DNA from: Aestuariivivens sediminicola
Lineage (GTDB): Bacteria; Bacteroidota; Bacteroidia; Flavobacteriales; Flavobacteriaceae
Reading direction: 5' to 3'
NCBI RefSeq assembly: GCF_022662015.1
Contig: NZ_JAKMCM010000001.1
Span: forward strand, 992,001-1,056,000
Length of the DNA stretch: 64,000 bases
Shown: positions 8,986-18,434 of the stretch, piece by piece
How positions within the stretch are numbered: the stretch's first letter is position 1
How the letters are laid out: the number at the start of each line of letters is the position of its first letter
The notes under the pieces: generated by a model
What the model was told of the DNA's origin: nothing
What the model saw: the letters and a program-made list of their open reading frames with translations, nothing else
Databases searched by the model: none
Position numbers and translations under genes: made by a program

Positions 8986-9642
8986 TTAATTTGGTTCTGG
9001 ACGCCTAAAGAAGCCTTTTAATTTGTTTAAGATTAAAAATAAAAACGGTAGGTTTTTTCGAATGGTTTCTCTGAAAATAATATACTTGTTAAATTCAATT
9101 GCAGCCACATCCTTAACGGGAGTTCTCCAGTTTTTACCATATAAATCCACTAAAAACTTTTCCGGTTCTACAGGAATTTGAAATGTACTGCCCAGAAACT
9201 CGTAGTCCTCTGTGTTTTCTAAATATCTGCATTTTGCTTTTAGTCCTAGGTCACATTTCCTGTAATTCGAACTTGTTTTTTTAAAAAAATAAAAATCAAT
9301 GTACTCCTCATGTCTTTTAATACTTAACAATTTTCCATCATATCTAATGACGCTGAAGCCTAACTCAATGACCTCTGGCAGCACATCTAAAAGCGCTTCC
9401 TTATGTTCTTCTAAAATGTATAAATCGATATCCTCATCATGTTCAATAAAATTATTTTCTCTGATGGCCCCCAATAAAGTGCCATAAATAAGTCCGAACT
9501 TTATATTATTCCCGTCTAAAACCCCTTTTAAATCCAGAAGATTCTGCTTGGCTAACTCCAGATTTATATATTTGGTCCCGGAAACCGGTATCGTTTCTTT
9601 ATAGGTAATGATTCCCTTATTTGTAATTATCTCTTTTATCAT
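8986..9642 (-). CDS. LicD-family phosphotransferase
   Basis: A 218-residue protein with the LicD core: FGLIYGTLLGAIRENNFIEHDEDIDLYI (the acidic HDEDID motif spans residues 68-73). LicD proteins of pneumococcus and Haemophilus move phosphocholine from CDP-choline to a glycan, and relatives move other phospho-alditols (fukutin-type ribitol phosphate). Here it sits 4 bp overlapped with the flippase gene and close to a sugar-phosphate nucleotidyltransferase (10948-11670), an alcohol dehydrogenase, a kinase and an aldolase. This suggests it adds a phospho-substituent made by those enzymes. The donor is inferred, not proven. Cytoplasmic. Confidence 0.85.
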   Translation of the reverse strand: MIKEIITNKGIITYKETIPVSGTKYINLELAKQNLLDLKGVLDGNNIKFGLIYGTLLGAIRENNFIEHDEDIDLYILEEHKEALLDVLPEVIELGFSVIRYDGKLLSIKRHEEYIDFYFFKKTSSNYRKCDLGLKAKCRYLENTEDYEFLGSTFQIPVEPEKFLVDLYGKNWRTPVKDVAAIEFNKYIIFRETIRKNLPFLFLILNKLKGFFRRPEPN

Positions 9643-10910
9643 TCTTGCTTTAATGTCATTAATTTCGTTTTAAACACATAATAAACCCTAAATACCAAAC
9701 CCGTTAGCATGTAAACCGGAATAGCAAATACGACAATATAGACGTCTTTGGAAACATAAACTGCTAATGTAGTATATAAGATATAAATCAGAGCGGCATA
9801 GATGAGGCTATTGTTTGCATACTTTATATACCCGAAGGCCGCCAGTAAGGGATAGCCTAAAATCATACTCATAATTGCGAAAACCGCCCCGCTGAAAACA
9901 ATTGTAAAAATCAAAGACAGCATACGACTTTGTTCATCATAAATGATCTGCAACAATTCCTGATTAAAATAAATAATTGGGATGACCAGTAATAATGATA
10001 TGCCGGTTAAAGCAACTAATATTTTTTTTAAAAACACTAGGTTTCTGGTCCTTGCCATATAGGGATAAATGGTTTGAGACACCACTGAACCAAGACTCAT
10101 AAATGCAAAAAACAATTTCTCAACCATGGTATAATATCCAACAATCAAATTTCCAAAATGTAGGCCAAATAAGGTCGTTACAAAATATCTGCTCCCATTG
10201 TTGGCCATCCTTGACAAGAAAAATTGAAAACTATCTACAAGCTCTTTAAGAATAGCCGCCTTTTTTGGTTTGACCCATTTTAAAGAAAACAGTTTAAAGG
10301 CCAGCCAAAACGCATAACTCGAGCCTAAAATCACACCTAATGCATTTAAAATAGGCACATAAATGTAATCTGAAGATTTCTTTATAACAACAAATATCAG
10401 GATCGTAAACAGGACTTTTGAGAATACATTAACGTAGGTCATATATTTCATTTTTTCCATGCCCTGAAACAGCCAGGTCGGAAAAATACAATTCCCTACC
10501 ACTAAACCAAATGTAGCATAATATAACAGCGCATTCGTCTGAAAGATCTCTATTGTCAAAATAAGAATTGAGAGTGTAATGAAGGATAAAAAAAGCAAGC
10601 ATAACTTAATGAACATGACCGAAGAGAATATCTCGGAAACCTTTTTAGAATCCGCTCTATGAATAGAGATTTCACGTGTTGCAGACAATTCAAATCCGAA
10701 GCTAACCAAAATGTTAAAATACATAACAATGGAAACGGCAAAGTTTACCAGCCCAAATTTTTCAACCCCCAATACCCGTACTAAATAAGGTAAGGTCACC
10801 AAGGGTAACAGCATGTTCATCCCCTGAAGAACAGATAAGGAAAAAAAATTGGATAAGAGGGCTTTTTTGTCTCCAGACCCATTAGATATTTTCATTCCGT
10901 GTTTTATCAT
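9639..10910 (-). CDS. Wzx-type O-antigen/polysaccharide flippase
   Basis: A 423-residue MATE/MOP-superfamily transporter with about 12 transmembrane helices. The N-terminal region LSNFFSLSVLQGMNMLLPLVTLPYLVRVLGVEKFGLVNFA is the typical start of RfbX/Wzx proteins of the Polysacc_synt family. It flips the completed undecaprenyl-diphosphate repeat unit across the inner membrane. It is the only flippase in the window, and with the Wzz-like protein (26826-27899) and Wzy-like proteins it defines a Wzx/Wzy-dependent pathway. Its stop overlaps the LicD start by 4 bp. A second in-frame ATG at residue 6 is an alternative start. Confidence 0.92.
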   Translation of the reverse strand: MIKHGMKISNGSGDKKALLSNFFSLSVLQGMNMLLPLVTLPYLVRVLGVEKFGLVNFAVSIVMYFNILVSFGFELSATREISIHRADSKKVSEIFSSVMFIKLCLLFLSFITLSILILTIEIFQTNALLYYATFGLVVGNCIFPTWLFQGMEKMKYMTYVNVFSKVLFTILIFVVIKKSSDYIYVPILNALGVILGSSYAFWLAFKLFSLKWVKPKKAAILKELVDSFQFFLSRMANNGSRYFVTTLFGLHFGNLIVGYYTMVEKLFFAFMSLGSVVSQTIYPYMARTRNLVFLKKILVALTGISLLLVIPIIYFNQELLQIIYDEQSRMLSLIFTIVFSGAVFAIMSMILGYPLLAAFGYIKYANNSLIYAALIYILYTTLAVYVSKDVYIVVFAIPVYMLTGLVFRVYYVFKTKLMTLKQE

Positions 10911-10947
10911 AAATTATCACATCAGTAACTGAATTACTCTTCCCTCG

Positions 10948-11670
10948 TTATGAATTATATCTGCCAAACTTCTTTTTTGCTCTAATATAATCCTCTTCAA
11001 AGTCGACTTCTACAAAATTAGAATCTAAAATATCAAGAGCCCGAATATTGAATTGTTCTTTTTTTATTGCCTCAGAAATTACCGATTCCATATAGTGATG
11101 TAACTCGCCTTTTTTAAATAACATTTCCGCGGTCGATTTAAAAAACGGAATGGTTGATTTTTTAAATTTAGCAATGCCCAAAAACTCGCCGTCAGCAGAT
11201 TCAGGGTTCATCTCTTTAGTGATCTGTATAACTTTACCATTCTTTAGTTCCATTTTCATTTCCTCCTCACCACAAAGCTTCCGTTCAAATGGAAGCACCA
11301 TATCTCCCTCAGCACCAACCAATTCTTCCCAAATTGACCGTTCGGCCAAAGTGTCGGCATGTAAAAATAAAAAGTCGTCATTTAGGCTTTTCAGTCCCAT
11401 GTACAATGACCCTAAAACATTACAATGATTCCAAAAAGGATTGTATATGATCTCAATGTTATTACATTTTGAAAGATGATCCTCAATTTTATGGCTGTTA
11501 AACCCGGTTACAACAATGATGTTTTTTAAATTCAACTGGCTCAATATATCTATGTTATAATCTAATAGTGTGTAGCCATCATCATCCAAAGGCAATAAAC
11601 TTTTCGGAAGATCAATGGTATAATTTCCCAATCGACTTCCTTTTCCGGCAGCTAATATTACTCCTGTCAT
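10948..11670 (-). CDS. Sugar/alditol-phosphate nucleotidyltransferase (LicC-like)
   Basis: A protein of 240 residues from the ATG at 11668-11670; I chose this start because it begins directly with MTGVILAAGKGSRLG. The open frame continues upstream into the dehydrogenase gene and lacks homology there. It has the nucleotidyltransferase core: the GxGxR loop, PKSLLPL (catalytic Lys), and LHADTL as the metal-binding acid. Small stand-alone enzymes like this include LicC (CTP:phosphocholine cytidylyltransferase) and CDP-alditol-forming enzymes. With LicD downstream it most likely makes a CDP- or other NDP-linked donor. It begins 1 bp after the stop of the dehydrogenase gene. Substrate unproven. Confidence 0.82.
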   Translation of the reverse strand: MTGVILAAGKGSRLGNYTIDLPKSLLPLDDDGYTLLDYNIDILSQLNLKNIIVVTGFNSHKIEDHLSKCNNIEIIYNPFWNHCNVLGSLYMGLKSLNDDFLFLHADTLAERSIWEELVGAEGDMVLPFERKLCGEEEMKMELKNGKVIQITKEMNPESADGEFLGIAKFKKSTIPFFKSTAEMLFKKGELHHYMESVISEAIKKEQFNIRALDILDSNFVEVDFEEDYIRAKKKFGRYNS

Positions 11671-11671
11671 T

Positions 11672-12769
11672 CTATAATGAATTAAATAAAATCTTTTTAA
11701 TAGTTTCAATTCCCGTGTACGATGGATCTGCTTCAAGGTTTCCCGATACCTGATTTGATATATCAATTATTTGATTTTCATTAATTCCCAGGTCTGAAAT
11801 TGAGTAATCGATGTCCAAGCTTTCTTTTAATAACTGAACCTTGTCTAAAAACCCTATAATGCTAAGGTCTAAATCATCAGCAAGACGTTTAAATTCGATT
11901 AAACTGAGATCCTTCAAATGACTTAACCAGCCTTTGTACAAAGCAATTAATCCCTGCGCGTGACTTGTTCCGGTTAAAGGACCAATAACATACTGTATTC
12001 TGTGCGGAAGACAAGTTGAACTATAGGCTAAATTTATCCCCATTAAAGCAGATGAAAGCGCTATTTTCTCCATGGCATATAGATTATTTTCCTTGCATGC
12101 CGGGATTAAATACGAAAAAATGTTTCTTATACAGCCTATCGATTGATTTTTTACCAAAGGATTCGATTTTTTGGATATATAGGTTTCTATGGCATGTGTT
12201 AGGCAATCAAACCCAACCTCAGCTTTTAACTTGGAAGGACAGGCATTATGCAGATTGGCGTCTATAATCACGCCATTTGGTTGAATAATATCCCCTCGTA
12301 AACCTCCTTTAATGGAATTCTCTTTATCATAAATTATTGCACCAAAAGATAACTCTGCTCCTGTACCCGCGGTAGTTGGAATAGCGATAACCTTAATTTT
12401 ATTCTTAGGCATTTCAGCTCTTTTATAAAACACATCTTTATAACTAACGCCCTGAAATGCTATGGATAAGGCCTTTGCAGCGTCTATTACAGACCCGCCA
12501 CCAATGGCTATTATACTTTCTATGCGTTTCCCTGTCAGATCATTTATAACCTTATCTAAATCCTCAAATGGGGCATCCGGACTGATGTGATTGTAAATGT
12601 AAAGTGTTCTTTCCTTTTTTAGTTCATCAAAAATCGAAGAAAAATTAAAGGTGTCTAAAACGGTTTTGGAAATAAGAATTAAAACACGGCTCCCAAGATT
12701 AAACTCTGTTAAAACTTCAAAAGAAATTGGCGCTACTACTAATTTAGGTTTTATAGAATAATGTGTCAT
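11672..12769 (-). CDS. Iron-type (group III) alcohol dehydrogenase
   Basis: A 365-residue protein with NAD(P)-binding GGGSVIDAAKAL (90-101) and PTTAGTGAEL (131-140). The four metal ligands of the family are all present with normal spacing: Asp188, His192, His256 and His270. Relatives include FucO, glycerol and 1,3-propanediol dehydrogenases and phosphonoacetaldehyde reductases; they interconvert aldehydes or ketones with alcohols. It overlaps the FGGY kinase gene by 4 bp. In this operon it probably reduces an intermediate before nucleotide activation, as TarJ does in CDP-ribitol synthesis (TarJ belongs to a different dehydrogenase family). Phosphonate synthesis is less likely because no PEP mutase gene is present in the window. 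Confidence 0.85.
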   Translation of the reverse strand: MTHYSIKPKLVVAPISFEVLTEFNLGSRVLILISKTVLDTFNFSSIFDELKKERTLYIYNHISPDAPFEDLDKVINDLTGKRIESIIAIGGGSVIDAAKALSIAFQGVSYKDVFYKRAEMPKNKIKVIAIPTTAGTGAELSFGAIIYDKENSIKGGLRGDIIQPNGVIIDANLHNACPSKLKAEVGFDCLTHAIETYISKKSNPLVKNQSIGCIRNIFSYLIPACKENNLYAMEKIALSSALMGINLAYSSTCLPHRIQYVIGPLTGTSHAQGLIALYKGWLSHLKDLSLIEFKRLADDLDLSIIGFLDKVQLLKESLDIDYSISDLGINENQIIDISNQVSGNLEADPSYTGIETIKKILFNSL

Positions 12770-14283
12770 AAATTGCTTATGGTTTCTGATGCGAATGACT
12801 TAATCTGTTTCCTTAAATTATAGTGATCATTATACATTGGCAGTAAACGCTCATTTAATTTCTTATAGAACATAAAAAATTCATGATATACTTTATGATT
12901 ATCCTCTGAAGGGTTAATGATTTTTCTAATTTTAATAATTTTCGATGCCGCCTCTTCTATAGAGTTAAACCTATTTAAACTTATCATCATGAGTATAAAA
13001 GCACCTACAGAAGTGCTTTCAAAATTTTCTATAACTTTTATTCTTTTATTGGTGACATCAGCTTTTATTTGATTGATTAGGTCGAATCTCGCCAATCCTC
13101 CACTTACGGTCATCGATTCGATGTCCAAGCCATTAGATGTTATCAATTTGAGAAGATCATTTGAAACAAAAGCAGTAGATTCAAAAACAGCTCGCGTAAA
13201 TTCTTTTATTGTACTGCTTCTATTAACCCCAAAAAATGAACCTTTGGCATTGGCGTTCTTAAAAGGTGCGCGTTCTCCCAGCATATAGGGTAGAAAAAGT
13301 ATTCCATGAGCGCCTATAGAGATCTCGTGCGCATTGTTTTCCATAATGTAATAGACGTTCTTATCCGCTTCATTATAAAATGCCTGCTTCAACCATTCTA
13401 TGATACCTCCTCCCAAATTATTTGATGCGCCAATTAAAAATTTATCATGATTTCCCAGTTTTTGGGATAATATCAATCCCTTTCCAGCATTAAGGCCATG
13501 GTCTGAAAGCACCCTCACCGAAGTTACTGTTCCAGAAACATCACAGGCTGTTTTTTTATCCCCATCAAAAGACCCTACTACAGCACAAATGGCATCGTAG
13601 GTGGTCAATATATATTTACATTTAGGTGATAAATTAAATGTTGTTTTGATTTTTTTTAGGACCGGTAGTTCATATCCCATTTCCCTGACTATGGGCAATG
13701 TGTTCACATCCAAACCCACATTGTTAATTAGATCTTCATGATAGTTTCCATCATTAAAAAAACCCTTGCTAGCGTTTAGTGTATCCGTAAATACCTCCTC
13801 CGTGAAATAATAATTAAGGAATTCCCCCGCCCCAATCCAACATTTAACCTCACTGAATACTTCCGGATTATTTCTTTTTACCCAAAGTGCCTTAGAAATA
13901 ATTGATGATTCCGGACAATTAACAATAGATTTTTCTCCCTGCGAATTAATTATGGTTTCTATCTCCTGAGCTTCCTTATATGCTCTTTTATCCGAGACCA
14001 TCATAACTTTTGTTAAGGGGTTTCCTTTATCATCAATTCCAAAAATACAGGAGGAACTTGTTGTTGATGTGATGTATTCTATTTTACCGTTGAGGTAATC
14101 AATTGAGGAAATTTCGGTTAAAATATTCTCCAGTTTAATCTTCCATTCTCTTGAATCCTGTTCAACCTTATGATCGATTAAATTAGAATATACGGCCCTT
14201 GAAGTCGTATATATTTGTTTTCCTTCTTCATTAAAAACAATGCCTCTTATCGATTTAAGCCCTAAATTTATTACTAAATACAT
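12766..14283 (-). CDS. FGGY-family carbohydrate kinase
   Basis: A 505-residue protein, the normal length for FGGY kinases. The catalytic Asp is probably Asp230 in TTYDAICAVVG. The second half has CDVSGTVTSV (phosphate loop) and SGGLARFDLINQIKADV (adenine-side motif). The first phosphate-binding motif, normally DxGT, reads NLGLKS (Asn6-Ser11), so the usual Asp and Thr are replaced. It overlaps the downstream alcohol dehydrogenase gene by 4 bp and lies 8 bp downstream of the aldolase gene. It is expected to phosphorylate a sugar or polyol. FucK-, RhaB- and GlpK-like roles are all possible. Confidence 0.85.
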   Translation of the reverse strand: MYLVINLGLKSIRGIVFNEEGKQIYTTSRAVYSNLIDHKVEQDSREWKIKLENILTEISSIDYLNGKIEYITSTTSSSCIFGIDDKGNPLTKVMMVSDKRAYKEAQEIETIINSQGEKSIVNCPESSIISKALWVKRNNPEVFSEVKCWIGAGEFLNYYFTEEVFTDTLNASKGFFNDGNYHEDLINNVGLDVNTLPIVREMGYELPVLKKIKTTFNLSPKCKYILTTYDAICAVVGSFDGDKKTACDVSGTVTSVRVLSDHGLNAGKGLILSQKLGNHDKFLIGASNNLGGGIIEWLKQAFYNEADKNVYYIMENNAHEISIGAHGILFLPYMLGERAPFKNANAKGSFFGVNRSSTIKEFTRAVFESTAFVSNDLLKLITSNGLDIESMTVSGGLARFDLINQIKADVTNKRIKVIENFESTSVGAFILMMISLNRFNSIEEAASKIIKIRKIINPSEDNHKVYHEFFMFYKKLNERLLPMYNDHYNLRKQIKSFASETISNL

Positions 14284-14291
14284 TTATTTAA

Positions 14292-15122
14292 TTATTGAGT
14301 ATACTTCATCAGGTATTCCTCAAAAAGTTGAGACAATCCCTCTGTCATTAATTTGTTAAAAGATATTTCATTATAAAGATCATTGCCAGAAGTATATGAT
14401 TTTAATAAATCCATAGTATGTTTTTTGAGTTGTGTAGAAACATTAATCTTAACCACGCCATAATCAATTGTTTCCTTTATAATGCTATCCGGGAGTCCTG
14501 TCCCCCCATGTAAAACATAAAACTGTTGATCGTCCAACTTATTACTGGCTTCCTTTAAAATAGCAGTCTTTAATCCTTTCAAATCATCATAAAAACCGTG
14601 CGCATTACCAATCCCAAGGGCCATTAAATCGATTTTCGTTTCTTTTACGTAGGTCTCAATCTCTTCAATTTCTGCATATGAGGACCCTTCCTCTCCAAAA
14701 CCATCCTCAACACCCGACACTTTCCCTAATTCCCCTTCAACTAAACAACCAACCTTCGAGGCATGTGCTATTATGATTTTTGTGTTTTTCATATTGGTCT
14801 CGATATCAAAAGCCGAGCCATCATACATTACCGAATCAAATCCAAAATCTATGCAGCGCTTAATAAACTGAAGGTCTATACAATGATCCAAATGAAAATA
14901 AATAAAGTCATTTCCATATGTTTTTATCAGAAATTCTATGCCGTACTTTTCATCAAGTAATCGTAAATACCTTTCTGAAAACTGAATTATTAATGGAACT
15001 TTCAATCTTTCCGACACTAATTTTGCAGCTTCCAGATGATACAGATTTTGAAGATTAAAAGCCATCAATGCTCTTTTACGCTTCCTCAAATCTAACAATA
15101 CGTCCTTTAACTTGCTTTTCAT
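14292..15122 (-). CDS. Class II ketose-bisphosphate aldolase (GatY/KbaY/Fba-like)
   Basis: A 276-residue zinc-dependent aldolase. Visible active-site residues: HLDHC with Asp79 and zinc ligand His80, Glu131 in VEGELG, His175 in GNAHGFY, His205 in LHGGTG, and KINVST (225-230) for phosphate binding. GKVSGVEDG resembles the tagatose-bisphosphate aldolase subgroup. The enzyme makes or cleaves ketose phosphates using dihydroxyacetone phosphate. As the first gene of the kinase-dehydrogenase-nucleotidyltransferase-LicD run, it may build the carbon skeleton of the substituent. There is no sign that it is the glycolytic enzyme. Confidence 0.87.
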   Translation of the reverse strand: MKSKLKDVLLDLRKRKRALMAFNLQNLYHLEAAKLVSERLKVPLIIQFSERYLRLLDEKYGIEFLIKTYGNDFIYFHLDHCIDLQFIKRCIDFGFDSVMYDGSAFDIETNMKNTKIIIAHASKVGCLVEGELGKVSGVEDGFGEEGSSYAEIEEIETYVKETKIDLMALGIGNAHGFYDDLKGLKTAILKEASNKLDDQQFYVLHGGTGLPDSIIKETIDYGVVKINVSTQLKKHTMDLLKSYTSGNDLYNEISFNKLMTEGLSQLFEEYLMKYTQ

Positions 15123-15183
15123 TATCCTTCGAATCTTAACTTAAAATTCCTTTTGAATTTTAAGTCAAAACTTTTGTTCATAT

Positions 15184-16221
15184 TTAATACGAATCATATA
15201 CTCTTTGTATACCTTCCTCTAATTCAATTTTATATCGCCAACCCAACTTGTTTAATTTCGACACATCGGTTAGTTTACGCATTGTACCATCCGGTTTTTC
15301 TGTATTGAATACGAGTTCACCTTTAAAACCGACAATGTCTTTAATCGTTTCCGCCAATTCCTTAATCGAAATATCTTTGCCAGTCCCGATATTAATATGT
15401 GTATTTCGAATTTCCTTGGTTCCGGATGGAACCGTATCCTTAAAATCAATATGCTCCATCAGGAATACGCAGGCATCAGCCATGTCCTCACTCCATAGAA
15501 ACTCACGTTTTGGCTTTCCTGTGCCCCAAATCTCAACACGGTTGGCAGTGACTCCAAATTGACTTAAATACGACTTGGCCTCTTCAATGGAATCTAGTCC
15601 TAAATCTTTAATAACAGCCTCATATTGGCCTTCTGATAATAATTTCCCTAAATGCATTTTTCTTATGAGCGCTGGGAGGACATGCGACTTTTCCAAATTG
15701 AAATTATCATTGGGGCCATACAAATTGGTAGGCATAACTGAAATGAAATTCGTTCCATATTGCAAATTATAGCTTTCGCACATTTTAATACCCGCTATTT
15801 TGGCTATGGCATAGGGTTCATTCGTATACTCCAACGGGTCTGTCAGTAAATAGTCCTCTTTCATGGGCTGCGGGCAGTTTTTTGGGTAGATACAGGTACT
15901 TCCCAAAAAAAGTAATTTTTTTATCCCATGACAATAACTCTGATGAATCACATTGTTTTGAATCATTAAATTGTCATAAATAAACTCTCCCCGATAGGTG
16001 TTATTCGCAATGATGCCCCCTACTTTAGCAGCTGCTAAAAACACATACTCCGGTTTCTCTTCTTGAAAAAATTCAGCTACGGCAGATGCCTCAGTTAAGT
16101 CCAACTCCTGATAGGTACGTGTCAAAAAATTGTTATACCCTTTGGATTTTAAGTTTTTTAAAATTGCACTGCCTACCAAACCCTTATGTCCGGCGACATA
16201 AATTTTAGAATTTTTCTTCAT
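15184..16221 (-). CDS. fcl: GDP-L-fucose synthase
   Basis: A 345-residue short-chain dehydrogenase with the start [18 protein letters not shown] near residue 65, the SxxY-K pair in FLGSTCIYP and YAIAKIAG, and LYGPNDNF. It converts GDP-4-keto-6-deoxymannose to GDP-L-fucose by 3,5-epimerisation and reduction. It follows gmd with a 3-bp gap, so the two enzymes of the pathway are co-transcribed. GDP-fucose would be a donor for one glycosyltransferase of this locus. An insert of about 20 residues near 200-225 is common in bacterial Fcl forms. Confidence 0.95.
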   Translation of the reverse strand: MKKNSKIYVAGHKGLVGSAILKNLKSKGYNNFLTRTYQELDLTEASAVAEFFQEEKPEYVFLAAAKVGGIIANNTYRGEFIYDNLMIQNNVIHQSYCHGIKKLLFLGSTCIYPKNCPQPMKEDYLLTDPLEYTNEPYAIAKIAGIKMCESYNLQYGTNFISVMPTNLYGPNDNFNLEKSHVLPALIRKMHLGKLLSEGQYEAVIKDLGLDSIEEAKSYLSQFGVTANRVEIWGTGKPKREFLWSEDMADACVFLMEHIDFKDTVPSGTKEIRNTHINIGTGKDISIKELAETIKDIVGFKGELVFNTEKPDGTMRKLTDVSKLNKLGWRYKIELEEGIQRVYDSY

Positions 16222-16224
16222 TCC

Positions 16225-17343
16225 TTATTCAAAGTAATTCATCGTTTCATAGCCCCCGTTTCTCAGATACTGATCCTTTTTCATCAATTTCAGGTCGCTC
16301 TGCATCATGTCCTGAACCAGATCGTTCAGGGAATACTTCGGAACCCAACCCAGTTTATGCTTTGCCTTTGAGGCATCTCCCACGAGTAAATCCACCTCTG
16401 TCGGCCTGAAGTATTTGGGATCTACACTCAAGACCTCTTTCCCTATTGGTAACTGATATTCCGAGTTGCTGCATGATTTTACATAAGCCTTTTCGTCTAC
16501 TCCCTTGCCCTTGAATTCCAATTCAATACCAACTTCATTAAAACTCATTCTAACAAACTCCCTGACCGGAGTTGTTTTTCCTGTAGCAATGACCCAATCC
16601 TCTGCTTCCTCAGCCTGTAGAATCATCCACATCATTCGCACATAATCCTTGGCATGTCCCCAATCCCTTTGGGCATCCAAATTTCCTAAATAAAATTTAT
16701 CCTGAAGACCTAAGGCGATTCTTGAAACTGCCCTGGTTATTTTTCGCGTTACAAAAGTCTCTCCTCTAATGGGCGATTCGTGGTTAAATAAAATACCATT
16801 ACATGCATAAATGCCATAGGCCTCTCTATAATTTACCGTTATCCAATAAGCATACATTTTCGCAACTGCATACGGGCTCCTTGGGTAAAATGGTGTGGTC
16901 TCTGTTTGTGGTACCTCCTGGACCTTTCCATATAACTCAGAAGTAGATGCTTGATAAATACGGCACTTTTTTTCCATCCCTAAAAACCGAATGGCCTCTA
17001 ACAATCTCAGAGTCCCAACCCCATCAGCATTCGCAGTATATTCAGGCATCTCAAAAGATACATGGACATGACTCATCGCTGCCAAATTATAAATTTCCTG
17101 AGGTTGCACTTCCTGAATAATCCGTGTCAGGTTGGTACTATCCGTCATATCCCCGTAATGAAGGAAAAAGTTTCTGTCTTGTTCGTGTGGATCCTGGTAT
17201 AAATGGTCAATTCTGTCCGTATTGAACAAAGAAGATCGGCGTTTGATCCCATGCACTTCATATCCCTTCTTCAACAAAAACTCACTTAAATAAGCCCCGT
17301 CTTGACCTGTTACTCCAGTAATTAAGGCTATTTTTTTTGACAT
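16225..17343 (-). CDS. gmd: GDP-mannose 4,6-dehydratase
   Basis: A 372-residue SDR protein. It has [19 protein letters not shown] (NADP-binding), [14 protein letters not shown] (catalytic Thr/Ser-Glu), [11 protein letters not shown] (Tyr-Lys) and [16 protein letters not shown], all typical of Gmd. It makes GDP-4-keto-6-deoxy-D-mannose, the substrate of Fcl, whose gene lies 3 bp downstream. No mannose-1-phosphate guanylyltransferase gene is in the window, so GDP-mannose must be made elsewhere. Confidence 0.96.
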   Translation of the reverse strand: MSKKIALITGVTGQDGAYLSEFLLKKGYEVHGIKRRSSLFNTDRIDHLYQDPHEQDRNFFLHYGDMTDSTNLTRIIQEVQPQEIYNLAAMSHVHVSFEMPEYTANADGVGTLRLLEAIRFLGMEKKCRIYQASTSELYGKVQEVPQTETTPFYPRSPYAVAKMYAYWITVNYREAYGIYACNGILFNHESPIRGETFVTRKITRAVSRIALGLQDKFYLGNLDAQRDWGHAKDYVRMMWMILQAEEAEDWVIATGKTTPVREFVRMSFNEVGIELEFKGKGVDEKAYVKSCSNSEYQLPIGKEVLSVDPKYFRPTEVDLLVGDASKAKHKLGWVPKYSLNDLVQDMMQSDLKLMKKDQYLRNGGYETMNYFE

Positions 17344-17426
17344 TGTTAATTCAATTTAGATTTATATATTCCCGATTTGATTTCAGCAGGTAAAAGTAAG
17401 ATATTTATACTCCTAACCATAATCAT

Positions 17427-18434
17427 TTAATCGTTTTTAAACGCCTCTATGATACCCTTTAAACTATCAACCGTTTCCCATGCCGTATTCTCCCCTGAAT
17501 TATAACTAAACCCCTGAGGCACCTTTTTAGCATCAAAGCTACTTATAAAATCTTCCAAACGCCATGACGGGTTGGGAGGCAGAATAACATAATGGGCGCC
17601 AAGATCGTAGGTGTAGAAGGCATCCGTCTTGGAAATCATTTCCTCATGCACCTTTTCCCCCGGCCGTATTCCTATAATGGGCTTTTCACATTCCGGACCA
17701 ATGGCATTGGCGACATCCATAATGCGGTATGAGGGTAATTTAGGGACAAATATTTCACCTCCCCAGGTATGCTCCAGGGCATACAGGACCATTTTAGCCC
17801 CTTCTTCCAATAAAATGTTAAACCGGGTCATATTGGGATCGGTAATAGGCAAAATGCCATCCTCCTGCTTCTTTTTGATAAAAAATGGTACCACAGAACC
17901 GGTAGATCCCATCATATTCCCATAACGCACCACCGTAAACCTGGTTAACGTACTGCCATTAGAATTATTGGCGGCTATGAACAATTTATCAGAAATCAGT
18001 TTTGTGGCTCCATAAAGACTGTTGGGCGAACAGGCCTTGTCGGTCGACAATGACACTACCCGTTCGACGCCGGCTTCCAGACAAGCCTCTATCACATGCT
18101 GAGCCCCTCCTATATTCGTTTTGATGCACTCATCCGGATTGCTTTCGGCCACATGAACATCTTTCATCGCAGCGGTATGGATCACATAATCAACCCCCTG
18201 AAAAACACGAAACAGGCGTTCCTTATCTCTTACATCGCCAATGACATAGTGTACCTGAGGGTATTTAGATTTCGGTAAGGTCCTGGCCATAGCAGCTTGT
18301 TTTTGTTCGTCTCTCGACAAAACGCGTAGTTGCTTTATCTCGGGATGTGCTTCTAAGATATATTGAGTTAATGCCTTTCCCAGTGAACCCGTACCTCCGG
18401 TTATTAATATGATTTTTTCGTTGTAATCGAACAT
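17427..18434 (-). CDS. UDP-GlcNAc 4,6-dehydratase, soluble PglF/PseB type
   Basis: A 335-residue protein of the Polysacc_synt_2 family. It has GGTGSLGKALTQYIL (NADP loop), VLSRDEQKQ, TAAMKDVHVAESNPDECIKTN and STDKACSPNSLYGATK with the SxDK-x-Y-K active site. It removes water from UDP-GlcNAc to give the 4-keto-6-deoxy sugar. It is the short soluble form without the membrane domain of full-length PglF. The next upstream gene encodes a PglE-like aminotransferase, so the retaining route to UDP-4-amino-sugars is favoured; the inverting PseB or FnlA (WbjB) type cannot be excluded. A likely -7 element (TAAATTTG, minus strand, 18473-18480) precedes it, suggesting its own transcript. Confidence 0.85.
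   Translation of the reverse strand: MFDYNEKIILITGGTGSLGKALTQYILEAHPEIKQLRVLSRDEQKQAAMARTLPKSKYPQVHYVIGDVRDKERLFRVFQGVDYVIHTAAMKDVHVAESNPDECIKTNIGGAQHVIEACLEAGVERVVSLSTDKACSPNSLYGATKLISDKLFIAANNSNGSTLTRFTVVRYGNMMGSTGSVVPFFIKKKQEDGILPITDPNMTRFNILLEEGAKMVLYALEHTWGGEIFVPKLPSYRIMDVANAIGPECEKPIIGIRPGEKVHEEMISKTDAFYTYDLGAHYVILPPNPSWRLEDFISSFDAKKVPQGFSYNSGENTAWETVDSLKGIIEAFKND

Noticed and set aside
11671-11766. N-terminal extension of the nucleotidyltransferase into the dehydrogenase gene
   Set aside because: MTGVILAAGKGSRLG is the natural family start and lies 1 bp after the dehydrogenase stop.
11672-12769. Phosphonate biosynthesis (phosphonoacetaldehyde reductase)
   Set aside because: No PEP mutase or decarboxylase gene in the window; Fe-dehydrogenase alone is not specific.
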